DNA of 64,000 bases from JARRNJ01 sp037385045 (GCA_037385045.1 JARRNJ010000013.1:1-64000); one strand, 5' to 3'. Positions 44,959 through 52,771 are shown, counted from the first letter of the stretch. Numbers and translations are program-made. The notes: generated from the sequence alone by a model not told the origin.

Positions 44959-45604
44959 CATGCCGCGCCGCAGCGTCATCAAGGTGATATTGGTGGAGGA
45001 CGATCCCTCATTCCTCGAGGAATTGACCGGCCGCCTGGGGCGGTCGCGGCGCATCGACGTTGTCGCCGCCTACAGCAACGCCGCCGACGCCATTGCCGGC
45101 ATCGACTGCCACGCCGCCGACGTGGTGCTGCTGGACCTCGGCCTGCCTGACCAGCCGGGCGTGGAGGTCATCCGGCAGTCCGTCGTCCGGACCGAAACAC
45201 CGGAATTCCTGGTGTTGACCGTATTCGACGACGACCAACACCTGTTCCCCGCGCTCAAGGCCGGCGCTGTGGGTTATATCGTCAAGGATCGCACGGCGAG
45301 CACGGACGTCGCGGGCGCCATAGAGGAGGTCGTGCAAGGCGGCGCGCCCATGTCCATGGATATCGCGCGCAGGGTCCTGAGCAATTTCCGCGGCGCACCC
45401 ACCCACCACCCACGATGCGAGGTGCTGAGCACGCGCGAGGGCCAAGTACTGGAGCAGCTGGCGCAGGGCTACAACGCCAAGAAGGTTGCCGAGATGCTCG
45501 GCATTTCCTACGCAACCGTACGCTGCCACCAGAAGAACATCTACAAGAAGCTGCACGTCAACTCCCTGCTCGAGGCCGTGACGCTTTTTCGTTCGCCGGG
45601 ATGA
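44951..45604 (+). CDS. NarL/FixJ-type response regulator
   Basis: A 217-residue regulator. The receiver domain begins VIKVILVEDDPSFLEEL; Asp62 in VVLLDLGLPDQPG is the phosphoacceptor, and VKDRTAS gives the conserved Lys. The LuxR-type HTH is STREGQVLEQLAQGYNAKKVAEMLGISYATVRCHQKNIYKKL at about 158-200. The GTG start lies inside the kinase stop; ATG 44960 is an alternative. It should control genes through symmetric sites; the 16-bp palindromes at 45655 and 47205 are the natural candidates (inference). Confidence 0.9.
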   Translation: MTDMPRRSVIKVILVEDDPSFLEELTGRLGRSRRIDVVAAYSNAADAIAGIDCHAADVVLLDLGLPDQPGVEVIRQSVVRTETPEFLVLTVFDDDQHLFPALKAGAVGYIVKDRTASTDVAGAIEEVVQGGAPMSMDIARRVLSNFRGAPTHHPRCEVLSTREGQVLEQLAQGYNAKKVAEMLGISYATVRCHQKNIYKKLHVNSLLEAVTLFRSPG

Positions 45605-45654
45605 GCCCCGGCCCGGTGATCGCGCGCTGCGACGCACTGTTGCACGCCCGCGGT

Positions 45655-45699
45655 TACCGCAATTGCGGTATGGCGATGCCGCATGGCGTAGGGTACTTT
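45655..45699 (+). promoter_or_regulatory. Palindromic operator-promoter 1
   Basis: TACCGCAATTGCGGTA (45655-45670) is a perfect 16-bp palindrome, followed by TGGC and, 24 bases after its end, TACTTT (45694-45699) as a -10-like element. The palindrome centre would lie near -43, the place of a class II activator. The same arrangement recurs at 47205. It precedes the SecD-like gene by about 390 bases. Confidence 0.65.
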
Positions 45700-45786
45700 G
45701 ACCCTTGAGGCGGCTGCGTTCCGGTCCACGCATGGGCATGGCGCGACCTTTCAGGACAGGCGCCCGAAGCGGCAGTCTGGACCATA

Positions 45787-45912
45787 ATGGGCGTGCTGCC
45801 GTTAGTGAACGTATTGTGTATCGCTTATCTGATCGGCGCTGCAAATCTGGGGCATCAACAACAGCTCGATAAGCTCGTTCGCTGCTTTTCCGAAGGTCCG
45901 GACAACAATTGA
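45787..45912 (+). CDS. Possible 41-residue leader peptide
   Basis: An ATG frame within the leader after operator 1 encodes MGVLPLVNVLCIAYLIGAAN, then LGHQQQLDKLVRCFSEGPDNN. It has a hydrophobic N-terminal helix and two Cys. There is no clear ribosome binding site, so support is weak. It is listed because it lies between a regulated promoter and the SecD-like gene. Confidence 0.22.
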   Translation: MGVLPLVNVLCIAYLIGAANLGHQQQLDKLVRCFSEGPDNN

Positions 45913-46091
45913 GCTCCCGTCTTGCAGCCATTGAATCAAGCAATCATGCGGGCGCGGGCAAAGACAGGCCAACTTGCGGGACATGGCGCGCAACACGACG
46001 GCGAACCCCGGCCGCAAACCGGTGAACCTACTTCGGGCGTGACGGCGTGCAACGCCACCGGCCCCGGCATCCGGGCAGGAAAGGCGAGTAA

Positions 46092-47084
46092 ATGGGATTT
46101 TGGACGAAACGCAGGCTGCTGGTGCTTGGCACCATTGCGCTCCTGGTCGGCGCAACAATGTCGGTTGCGGCGATCGTATTCCTGGTGCGTGACTCGCACC
46201 CCACGCCGCGCTTCGCGGAGACGGGCGGGCTCGTGTTGGTTTACCAGATACCGGCGGCCTACAAGCCGACGCCTGCGCTGATCAACAGGATCATCCGGGC
46301 TCTGAAGGCGCGATTCGAGCGGAATAAGACGCGTGGAGTGGAGTTCGCGGCCGAGGGCCCGCGTCTTACGATTCGCGTGCCCGTCCCCGACTCCGGGGAC
46401 CGCGAGGCGCTGCGCAAGCTGTGGAAAAGGAATCCGAGGCAATTCTCTCGGGAACTCGGTGATATGGAGGGATTGGCGTTCCGGCTGGCGCCCAGGCAGG
46501 GGGAAATTCCTGATCTCAAACCTTACGTGCAACAGTTGGACCAAGGCGTGCAACACTGCACCGGCGCCTATTGCTGGTTCCCCATCCACTCTGTTCATGA
46601 CTTTGCCCACAACGAGGACGCGTTGCGCCGGCTGCAATCCAACCCGCAAGCCTATTTCCGCGCTTTCAGCGCTGCGATCGCCCGCAGGAAGAACGGCCGA
46701 ATCTACCTGCTGCTGGACAACCGTGTGGGGAAAAGCGTGGTGCCCGGCCGCGACGCCTGCACGCTTGAACACGTTGCCAAACAGGATCGGGACGGGCGAC
46801 GTACCGTTTCGCTGACTTTGGATGCGGCCGGCGGCAAGCTCATGAGGCGGCTCACCCGTGCCAATGTCGGCCGATTCATGGCGATCGTTGCCGGGGGAGA
46901 AGTATTCTTTACGGCAATGATCCGGTCACCGGTGGAGCGGAACATCTCGATTTCCACCGGCGACCGCCCCGGGGAGCCGGAAACACTCTATCGGGTGCTC
47001 GATCATTTTGCGCCGGTACCGCTGAAGCTCGTCAGTTTGCGGTACGTATCCAAACGTCCGGAGGCGGACCAGCCGCACCAGTAG
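46092..47084 (+). CDS. Free-standing SecD P1-like periplasmic protein
   Basis: A 330-residue protein with one N-terminal membrane anchor (RRLLVLGTIALLVGATMSVAAIVFLV) and the rest outside. The soluble part aligns in layout with the first periplasmic domain of SecD: GGLVLVYQIPA, a helix, TRGVEFAAEGPRLTIRVPVPD, MEGLAFRLAP, then the head subdomain RTVSLTLDAAGGKLMRRLTRANVGRFMAIVAGGEVFF and SPVERNISISTG. The SecD transmembrane bundle is absent. A Cys pair lies in QHCTGAYCWFP. In SecDF this domain grips emerging preproteins, so it may act on the neighbouring exported lipoprotein (inference). SD: AGGAAAGGCGAG. Confidence 0.72.
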   Translation: MGFWTKRRLLVLGTIALLVGATMSVAAIVFLVRDSHPTPRFAETGGLVLVYQIPAAYKPTPALINRIIRALKARFERNKTRGVEFAAEGPRLTIRVPVPDSGDREALRKLWKRNPRQFSRELGDMEGLAFRLAPRQGEIPDLKPYVQQLDQGVQHCTGAYCWFPIHSVHDFAHNEDALRRLQSNPQAYFRAFSAAIARRKNGRIYLLLDNRVGKSVVPGRDACTLEHVAKQDRDGRRTVSLTLDAAGGKLMRRLTRANVGRFMAIVAGGEVFFTAMIRSPVERNISISTGDRPGEPETLYRVLDHFAPVPLKLVSLRYVSKRPEADQPHQ

Positions 47085-47204
47085 CGGCGAACGCCTCGCA
47101 AACGTCCCGGTGCGGCGCTCACGATGGCGGGCGCCCTTCTGTCAGGTGTACTACAGCCCCGGCTCAGGCCAGTCGGCGCCCACCCTCGCCCGTGCTTTGC
47201 CGAC

Positions 47205-47249
47205 TACCGCAATTGCGGTATGGCCATCCCCCGACCACTGCGATATTTT
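47205..47249 (+). promoter_or_regulatory. Palindromic operator-promoter 2
   Basis: TACCGCAATTGCGGTATGGC is identical over 20 bases to site 1, and 24 bases after the palindrome comes TATTTT (47244-47249). It stands about 85 bases upstream of the GTG of the Cys-tailed lipoprotein gene. Between the two sites the intervening 20 bases differ, so palindrome and -10 are the conserved parts. Confidence 0.68.
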
Positions 47250-47333
47250 GCCGGTTCGGGCCCGCTGGTTTCGCGCCGGCGCCCCGTCGCCTTGCCGCCA
47301 GGGTTCCGGAGCGGTTCAAAGGGGAGAAGTTCC

Positions 47334-47918
47334 GTGTCCGATCCGCAAAAGCCGAAACATAGAATCGAGTGCGTCGACATACAGGAGCAGCCGGATACCG
47401 AGCCCCCGCAAATCTATTCGGTCGCAAACTTCGAGAATCAATATCGCCTCAATCGACGCCAGCTGCTGTCCGAAGGGGGCAGGATTGCATCTGCGATTGC
47501 GCTGTTTCCGCTCATATTCCAGCTCAGCGGCTGCGCCTCCCTGAAGCAGCTCAAGGTCAAGGTGCCAAAGGTCATTTCGGTGAAGGCGGATGACACGAAG
47601 GTCAGGGACAAGCCTGACGGCAAGGTGACCTGCACCCTCGCCAAAGGCGACAAGCTGGATGTCGTCGAAAAGAAGGGCAAGTGGCTGAAAATCAAATCCA
47701 AGAAGTGCCCCGCGGGCTGGATTGCGGAGTATGACGCCCTTTACGAGAGTTTCACCACCGAGACACTTCCGTGCGGCTCGCCCATCCCGGTCGGCGCGGT
47801 CTGCACCTGCAATTGCGTTTCCGTCCCGGGTTCAGGCGGCTATTCGGGCGGCTATACCCCGTACCGCTATTGCTATTGCGTGCCGGTCTGCACGTGCAAC
47901 CTGATCCCCGTTTCATAG
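47334..47918 (+). CDS. SH3-domain lipoprotein with Cys-rich C-terminal tail (candidate RiPP-like precursor)
   Basis: A 194-residue protein. Residues 1-38 are polar. NRRQLLSEGGR (40-50) resembles a twin-arginine motif, followed by hydrophobic IASAIALFPLIFQLSGC, with Cys67 as lipobox. Residues about 80-137 form an SH3b-like domain (ISVKADDTKVRDKPDGKV; GDKLDVVEKKGKWLKIKSKK; GWIAEYDALY). The final 48 residues hold eight Cys, in two similar clusters: AVCTCNCVSV and YCYCVPVCTCNLIPVS around a GSGGYSGGYTPYRY linker. The GTG start is supported by AGGGGAGAAG. It is followed at once by a radical SAM maturase, so the tail is the likely modification substrate. Confidence 0.7.
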   Translation: MSDPQKPKHRIECVDIQEQPDTEPPQIYSVANFENQYRLNRRQLLSEGGRIASAIALFPLIFQLSGCASLKQLKVKVPKVISVKADDTKVRDKPDGKVTCTLAKGDKLDVVEKKGKWLKIKSKKCPAGWIAEYDALYESFTTETLPCGSPIPVGAVCTCNCVSVPGSGGYSGGYTPYRYCYCVPVCTCNLIPVS

Positions 47919-47970
47919 CGTAGGCGGCGACGGGTGTCGCGTTGCATGCTGTTCCCGCAAGGAGCGTGCT

Positions 47971-49308
47971 GTGAGCGCATCGTACCGAATCACCGATGAC
48001 CTATTCGCCATCCCTTATTCGGACAAGTTTATTCTGTACTCACCGTTGAGACGGTTGGGCTTTCTGGTCAATGGCACAGTCGTACAGCTTCTCCGGGATA
48101 TCGAGACGGGGAAGAAGCATCAGCGTGAGCTGACCCCGGACGAGCTTGACGTTATCACGGTATTCGAAAAGGCCAGGATACTGAACGGCACTGCGCAGGA
48201 CCCGTTCGCGGACCGCAATACGCCGTTTCTTCCCACCGAGACCACGCTCTTTCTGACAACCAAGTGCAATTTATATTGCTCCTATTGCTACGCGGGCGCC
48301 GGCGAAACCAAACGCCTTACCCTTTCGCCCCGCATCGCGAAAGCCGCCGTCGACTATGTGGTGGGCAACGCGGTGAGGGCCGGCGGTGAGTCCATCGGGG
48401 TCGGCTTCCACGGCGGCGGCGAGCCGACACTGGCGTGGAGCGTCCTGAAAGCGACCGTTGAGCACGCTCATAATAGGGCGCGGCAGTACAACCTCAAAGC
48501 GAATATCAGCATGGCCACCAACGGCGTCATGCCGACCCGCAAGATCAATTGGATCATCGACAACTTCACCGGGCTCAATCTTTCGTTCGACGGGGTGGAG
48601 GATGTCCAAAACCAGCAAAGGCCGATGGTCAACGGCGCCCCGACGTTCGCAGCAGTATTGAAGACTGTTGAAAGAATGGACCAGAGCAATTTCCCCTACG
48701 GGATACGGGCGACGGTGACCAGGCTCAACGTCCACAGCATGGGGGAGTTCATCGAATTTCTTGGCACCAATACCAATGCCAGGACAGTCCACTTCGAACC
48801 CACCTTCAGTTGCGGGCGATGCGTTAAGACGGGGGTCGATGCGCCAACAGCGCAGGAGTTTATTGAGGGGTACCGGGCGGCCGAACATTCCGCGGCGCGC
48901 TATGGGATCACTGTACTGTATTCGGGTGCGCGGTCGTACACCCTCACTGACCGCTTTTGCGAAGCGGCCGGAAACAGTTTTTGCGTTACCGCCGACGGTT
49001 TCGTGTCGTCGTGTTACGAAGTTTTCTCCCAGGAGGATCCGCGCTCGGCGGTGTTCTTTTATGGCCGTTACGATGAGCAAAGCGGGGGGTTTTCGCTCGC
49101 CGCGGAAAGGCTCGCAACGTTGCAGTCGAGGGTCGTAGGGAATATCGACTACTGCCGCGACTGCTTTTGCAAGTATCACTGCGCCGGCGACTGCCTGACG
49201 CGTTCGACAGACGGCGTCCGCCTGAATGACATCAACAGTGATTATCGCTGTGAACTCAACCGGGCACTGACCAGGGACCAGATTGTCAGACTGGTGTGCG
49301 GGCAATAG
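47971..49308 (+). CDS. Radical SAM/SPASM peptide maturase with RRE-like N-terminus
   Basis: A 445-residue enzyme. Residues 1-80 (FILYSPLRRLGFLVNGTVVQLLRDIETG... LTPDELDVITVFEKARIL) look like the PqqD-like recognition domains of peptide-modifying enzymes. The radical SAM motif CNLYCSYC (Cys99, 103, 106) follows, with GFHGGGEPT as the SAM-binding strand. The C-terminal SPASM part carries many Cys (FCEAAGNSFCVTADGFVSSC; YCRDCFCKYHCAGDC) for auxiliary clusters. The family makes thioether, C-C or other cross-links in peptides. It lies 52 bases after the Cys-tailed lipoprotein gene, in the same operon. GTG start with AAGGAG upstream. Confidence 0.85.
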   Translation: MSASYRITDDLFAIPYSDKFILYSPLRRLGFLVNGTVVQLLRDIETGKKHQRELTPDELDVITVFEKARILNGTAQDPFADRNTPFLPTETTLFLTTKCNLYCSYCYAGAGETKRLTLSPRIAKAAVDYVVGNAVRAGGESIGVGFHGGGEPTLAWSVLKATVEHAHNRARQYNLKANISMATNGVMPTRKINWIIDNFTGLNLSFDGVEDVQNQQRPMVNGAPTFAAVLKTVERMDQSNFPYGIRATVTRLNVHSMGEFIEFLGTNTNARTVHFEPTFSCGRCVKTGVDAPTAQEFIEGYRAAEHSAARYGITVLYSGARSYTLTDRFCEAAGNSFCVTADGFVSSCYEVFSQEDPRSAVFFYGRYDEQSGGFSLAAERLATLQSRVVGNIDYCRDCFCKYHCAGDCLTRSTDGVRLNDINSDYRCELNRALTRDQIVRLVCGQ

Positions 49309-49638
49309 CCTGGAGACCCGCTGGCTGCGGTCGCGGCGAATCGAGATGACCTTGGTCCAAATCCAGCGTCAACGGCGCCTGTGCGACGGCCGTTCACAGG
49401 AGTCGGCCCGCACGCCGTTTGTATCTGCCGGTTGAGAGTGATTCAATGTATCGGTAACGGATGACGGGAGGATGCAGGAGGCTCGAAACGTCAGGCCGGT
49501 GCCCGCCAGTTGAGCAGGCGGTGACAAGAGCCGACAGGGAAAATGCGTGAACGGGGGAAACGCAGGGTCATCTAGCGTGTTGTACGGGTTGTTTTCGCGG
49601 GAGGACAAACGCTGTCAATGACCAGCACTAGGAGCACG
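49309..49638. other. Intergenic region before the PEP-CTERM gene
   Basis: About 330 bases. I see no palindrome like those at 45655 and 47205, no clear sigma-54 site, and no gene. Several purine-rich stretches occur, such as gacgggaggatgcaggaggc. The PEP-CTERM gene may have its own promoter here. Confidence 0.35.
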
Positions 49639-50499
49639 ATGATGAAATCACTTATCACTCTGGCCGGCTGCCTGTTGATGGGGGCTACAGGTATGGCACA
49701 GGCAACGTCGATCGATATCCAGGTGACGCCGTGGCTCGCACCGAATTCGTACGGCTCTCCCAGCTTCGCGGGGGCCGTGGCGAACGAGGAATACGCGCTG
49801 CTGAACGGTTTGTCCGCGTACGGCACGCCTGGAACGCCCACGTATTTTCAGGCGCGATCGGACGTGACATCCGCCGAAGCGGTTGTCACCGGATTCCCGT
49901 CATGGATGGGCCGGGCCGATCCCGGCAGCGTATTCGGTCCGGCGTTCGCCAACGAGCTGGGCAATCGCATGCACTTCGGCCTGCTGGCCCTCGGAAACGG
50001 GATGCAGTTCAGCGCGAGTGATCTGTCGTTCGTGATGACGAGCACGGATCCGTACAATGCCTTGGACTATGCCTTCCCGGGCGGCAGCTATACATACTCA
50101 TCGGAACTGGTAGGTATCCTCTACGGAGCGGACGGGGTGCTCGGCGGCGGCGATGACACCTTCATCACTTCCGGGCCGTCGACGCAGCTCGTGGATGCAC
50201 TCGTTGGCCGCGGCTCGGGCAACTCGTTCGCCGCATATTGCTCCGGCTGCACCATCGCTCAGCAGCAGGCGGCCATCGACGGTGTCGCGGCGTATCCGGG
50301 ATCGCCGTTCGACTTCACCGGCACGTACACCATTGCGACCAACAGCGGCACGTACGACGGATCGGGGACGTTCCATGTCAGCACCGTGCCGGAGCCAGCC
50401 ACGCTGCCGCTGATCGGCGTCGGACTGCTGGGCATGGTTGTGTGGTCGCGAAAACGCCGCTGCTCACGGGCCGACGAACTGCTGAACGCTGCGGCGTAG
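49639..50499 (+). CDS. PEP-CTERM sorting-domain protein
   Basis: A 286-residue secreted protein. A signal peptide covers about residues 1-24 (LITLAGCLLMGATGMAQA). The mature part is Gly/Ser/Tyr-rich and beta-structured, with one CSGC pair (AAYCSGCTIAQQQ). It ends VPEPATLPLIGVGLLGMVVWSRKRR, a canonical PEP-CTERM signal: VPEP, one transmembrane helix, Arg-rich end. Exosortase cuts such signals at the VPEP region; none is in this window. AGGAG is placed for the ATG at 49639 or 49642. An earlier ATG at 49618 lacks a good site. Confidence 0.87.
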   Translation: MMKSLITLAGCLLMGATGMAQATSIDIQVTPWLAPNSYGSPSFAGAVANEEYALLNGLSAYGTPGTPTYFQARSDVTSAEAVVTGFPSWMGRADPGSVFGPAFANELGNRMHFGLLALGNGMQFSASDLSFVMTSTDPYNALDYAFPGGSYTYSSELVGILYGADGVLGGGDDTFITSGPSTQLVDALVGRGSGNSFAAYCSGCTIAQQQAAIDGVAAYPGSPFDFTGTYTIATNSGTYDGSGTFHVSTVPEPATLPLIGVGLLGMVVWSRKRRCSRADELLNAAA

Positions 50500-50623
50500 T
50501 TTGATCTGATTTTTTCGTGAATTCGCGCCCCGGCACCCGTCGGGGCGCTTTTCCCTGCCTGTCCCGAGTGCATCCCGCCACACCCGTGGTCTCGGGCCCG
50601 CACGTCCTGCGCTCCTCTACGGG

Positions 50624-52426
50624 CTAATCCTCCGCCGCCTTGTCCGCCCAGCTGCGCTGGCTGTCGGCGAAGAACAGCTCGCGCCGCCGGGTCTTGAACG
50701 CGCCGGGCGTGAAATACGCGTCGGTCCAATTGCTGGTCTCGTCCAGGAAGATGGCCTTGGCCTCGCCGCCCCTGCCTTGCCGTTCCTTGGCCTCGGCCTC
50801 GTTGGCCATGTTGCGGAAGTAAAAGTGGCGGAAGATGCGGTCGAACTCGGTGAGATAAATGTCGGCGACGCGGGTGTTGCCGCGGATCAGCAGCATATTC
50901 TCGTCGTTGTAGAGCAGCGAGTTGGGTGAGAAGTTGGCCGAACCGCTGCAAACCAGCGGGTCGTCCGACAGCGGGTCCACCAACAGGAACTTGGTGTGAA
51001 CGAAGAACACGAAGCCCTCGTGGCGGTAGTGGTCCTCCTTGAGAAGCCACTTGTCCAGCTCGAAGTCCTTGATGTTCTTGCGCGCCGCCGGCTTGCCGTT
51101 CTTGAACGTGTACATCTTGCCCAGAGACGCGCCCCAGGAGATGATCAGGTCGCGGTCTTTGGTCAGCTCCAGCTTGACCTTCTGGGCCGGCGGCTTTTCC
51201 ATAAGGATGAAGCGCAGGATGTCGCGGTCCCTGGCCAGGGGGGCGACCAGCGCCTTTGTGACGCCAAACGCGGCGGTGAACATCACCGTCTCCTGGGCAT
51301 CCGCGATGCGGTCGCCGTACCAGCCCAGTAGCTCGGAGCGGGTGCGCGGCGAAAACACCTGCGCCACCGCGTCGGCGTGGATCAGCGGCGGCGGGTTGGG
51401 AGTCAGTTTCATGGCCCCCTTGCGCGCCACCGCCCGCTCGGGATCTTGCTTCAACAACGTCCAATAGGCCAGGTACCGCCGGGCGGTGGCCGGGTCCTCC
51501 ACCACGTGGCCGACGTTGGCCTGGCCCAGGAAACCCGACGACGTGAAGTTGGTCGAACCGGTCCAGACCGCCGCCGGCTCCTTATCGCCCGCCAGACGCA
51601 GGATGAACTTGTTGTGGGGAATCTTGGTCCTGGTGCGCGGATACAGGACCCGCTTGCGCTGCATGCGCGCCGTCAGCCCGGCCTCGGCGATGGCCTTCTC
51701 GTTGGCGCCTTGCGCCTTGCCGGCACTGCGCGTGGTGTCGTGATAGACGATGCGCACAGTGACGCCGCGGTCCACCGCCGCCTTGAGGGCGTTGAGCACC
51801 GGCGGGTAGGTGAACTCATAGGCCGCCACCCGCAGCCCGTCGCCGGCGGGCGTCTTGTCGATGAAGCGCAGGCAGGCTTCCAGCAGCCCCCTGGACAGCC
51901 AAGCGGTCTCGGGGTCCTTGGGATTGTTTTCGTCGGCGGGGGCCTTGTTGCCGAACTCCCGGGCAAACGCCTGGCTGGCGATGGCGGCGCGGTTGAACCA
52001 CACGCCGTGGCCCTGGGCCACGGCCTTTTCCGTGCGGATCTCGAAGGTGACCCCGGGCGCCGGCTTCAATGCCGCCGGCCGTCCGTACATGGGCACCACC
52101 GCGAACCTGTAGCGCGTGCCGGGCTCGGCGGTGTAGTCGCCCCACAGAAAACTCTGGATCGGAAACTCCCAGGTACTGAACCGCCGCGGCCTGGAAGGGT
52201 CACGGGGGTCGCGCTCCTTTTGCGGCTCGGGAATCACCGACTTGAAAACCTTCAGCGAACGCAGCCACTTGTAACCGCGCGCGTGCCGCCCCACCGCCTC
52301 GCGGCGAAAGGCGAACCCCAACAGGCCGTGGCGCCGCGGCTCCGGACAGTCGATGGCGATGAGTATGGTATGGGTCCCGGCGATGGCCTTGACCCGGAAA
52401 TCTCCCTTCTGTGCAACCACCCGCAT
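50624..52426 (-). CDS. Phospholipase-D-like protein with two HKD-type motifs
   Basis: A 600-residue cytoplasmic protein with two PLD-like motifs. The second, HTKFLLVDPLSDD followed by CSGSANFSPNSL, is canonical HxKxxxxD...GSxN. The first, HNKFILRLAGD followed by WTGSTNFTSSG, keeps His and Lys but has Leu instead of Asp at the usual position. An N-terminal 150-residue beta-rich region of unknown type precedes. It has no signal peptide. PLD proteins include lipases, nucleases and kinases; the substrate here is unknown. It stands alone on the minus strand, with GAGGG upstream of the ATG. Confidence 0.83.
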   Translation of the reverse strand: MRVVAQKGDFRVKAIAGTHTILIAIDCPEPRRHGLLGFAFRREAVGRHARGYKWLRSLKVFKSVIPEPQKERDPRDPSRPRRFSTWEFPIQSFLWGDYTAEPGTRYRFAVVPMYGRPAALKPAPGVTFEIRTEKAVAQGHGVWFNRAAIASQAFAREFGNKAPADENNPKDPETAWLSRGLLEACLRFIDKTPAGDGLRVAAYEFTYPPVLNALKAAVDRGVTVRIVYHDTTRSAGKAQGANEKAIAEAGLTARMQRKRVLYPRTRTKIPHNKFILRLAGDKEPAAVWTGSTNFTSSGFLGQANVGHVVEDPATARRYLAYWTLLKQDPERAVARKGAMKLTPNPPPLIHADAVAQVFSPRTRSELLGWYGDRIADAQETVMFTAAFGVTKALVAPLARDRDILRFILMEKPPAQKVKLELTKDRDLIISWGASLGKMYTFKNGKPAARKNIKDFELDKWLLKEDHYRHEGFVFFVHTKFLLVDPLSDDPLVCSGSANFSPNSLLYNDENMLLIRGNTRVADIYLTEFDRIFRHFYFRNMANEAEAKERQGRGGEAKAIFLDETSNWTDAYFTPGAFKTRRRELFFADSQRSWADKAAED

Positions 52427-52771
52427 GACGAATCCCTCATCAAGCCACGCCGTTCCGGGCGAGTCCTGCCAGCCAATTATGGCAGGAATACACCCACCAG
52501 GGGTAGTATGCCGACGCACGCGCCCCGTGCGTCGCCCGACGGCGCCGGCACAACGTCCATGCAACCACCGCTTCGTGACGCCTGTTTGAAAGCCGGTGGA
52601 AATGCGGCCTGTACGAGCGCCTCCTTCCGCTCTATTGAGAATGCATCTAAGCCGCTGTTGTGTTGGTCACTTTTCGCCAAGCCGGGAATCATGTATAAAT
52701 GTGAGACCCGCTGGTCACAATACAGGCGTATCAGCGATACTGGGCGAAAAGTCATGTAGGAACGATACAAA
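52427..52771. other. Intergenic region with spaced inverted repeat
   Basis: About 345 bases between divergent genes. ACTTTTCGCC near 52669 and GGCGAAAAGT near 52743 form 10-base inverted arms, with TATAAATG in between as a possible -10 for the large signalling gene and TGGTCAC repeated twice (near 52665 and 52713). It may be a regulatory region; no gene seen. Confidence 0.4.

Noticed and set aside
49309..49638. Cyclic-di-GMP riboswitch or sigma-54 promoter before the PEP-CTERM gene
   Set aside because: The short cgcagggtcat resemblance lacks the rest of the GEMM core, and no TGGCAC-N5-TTGC element was seen.
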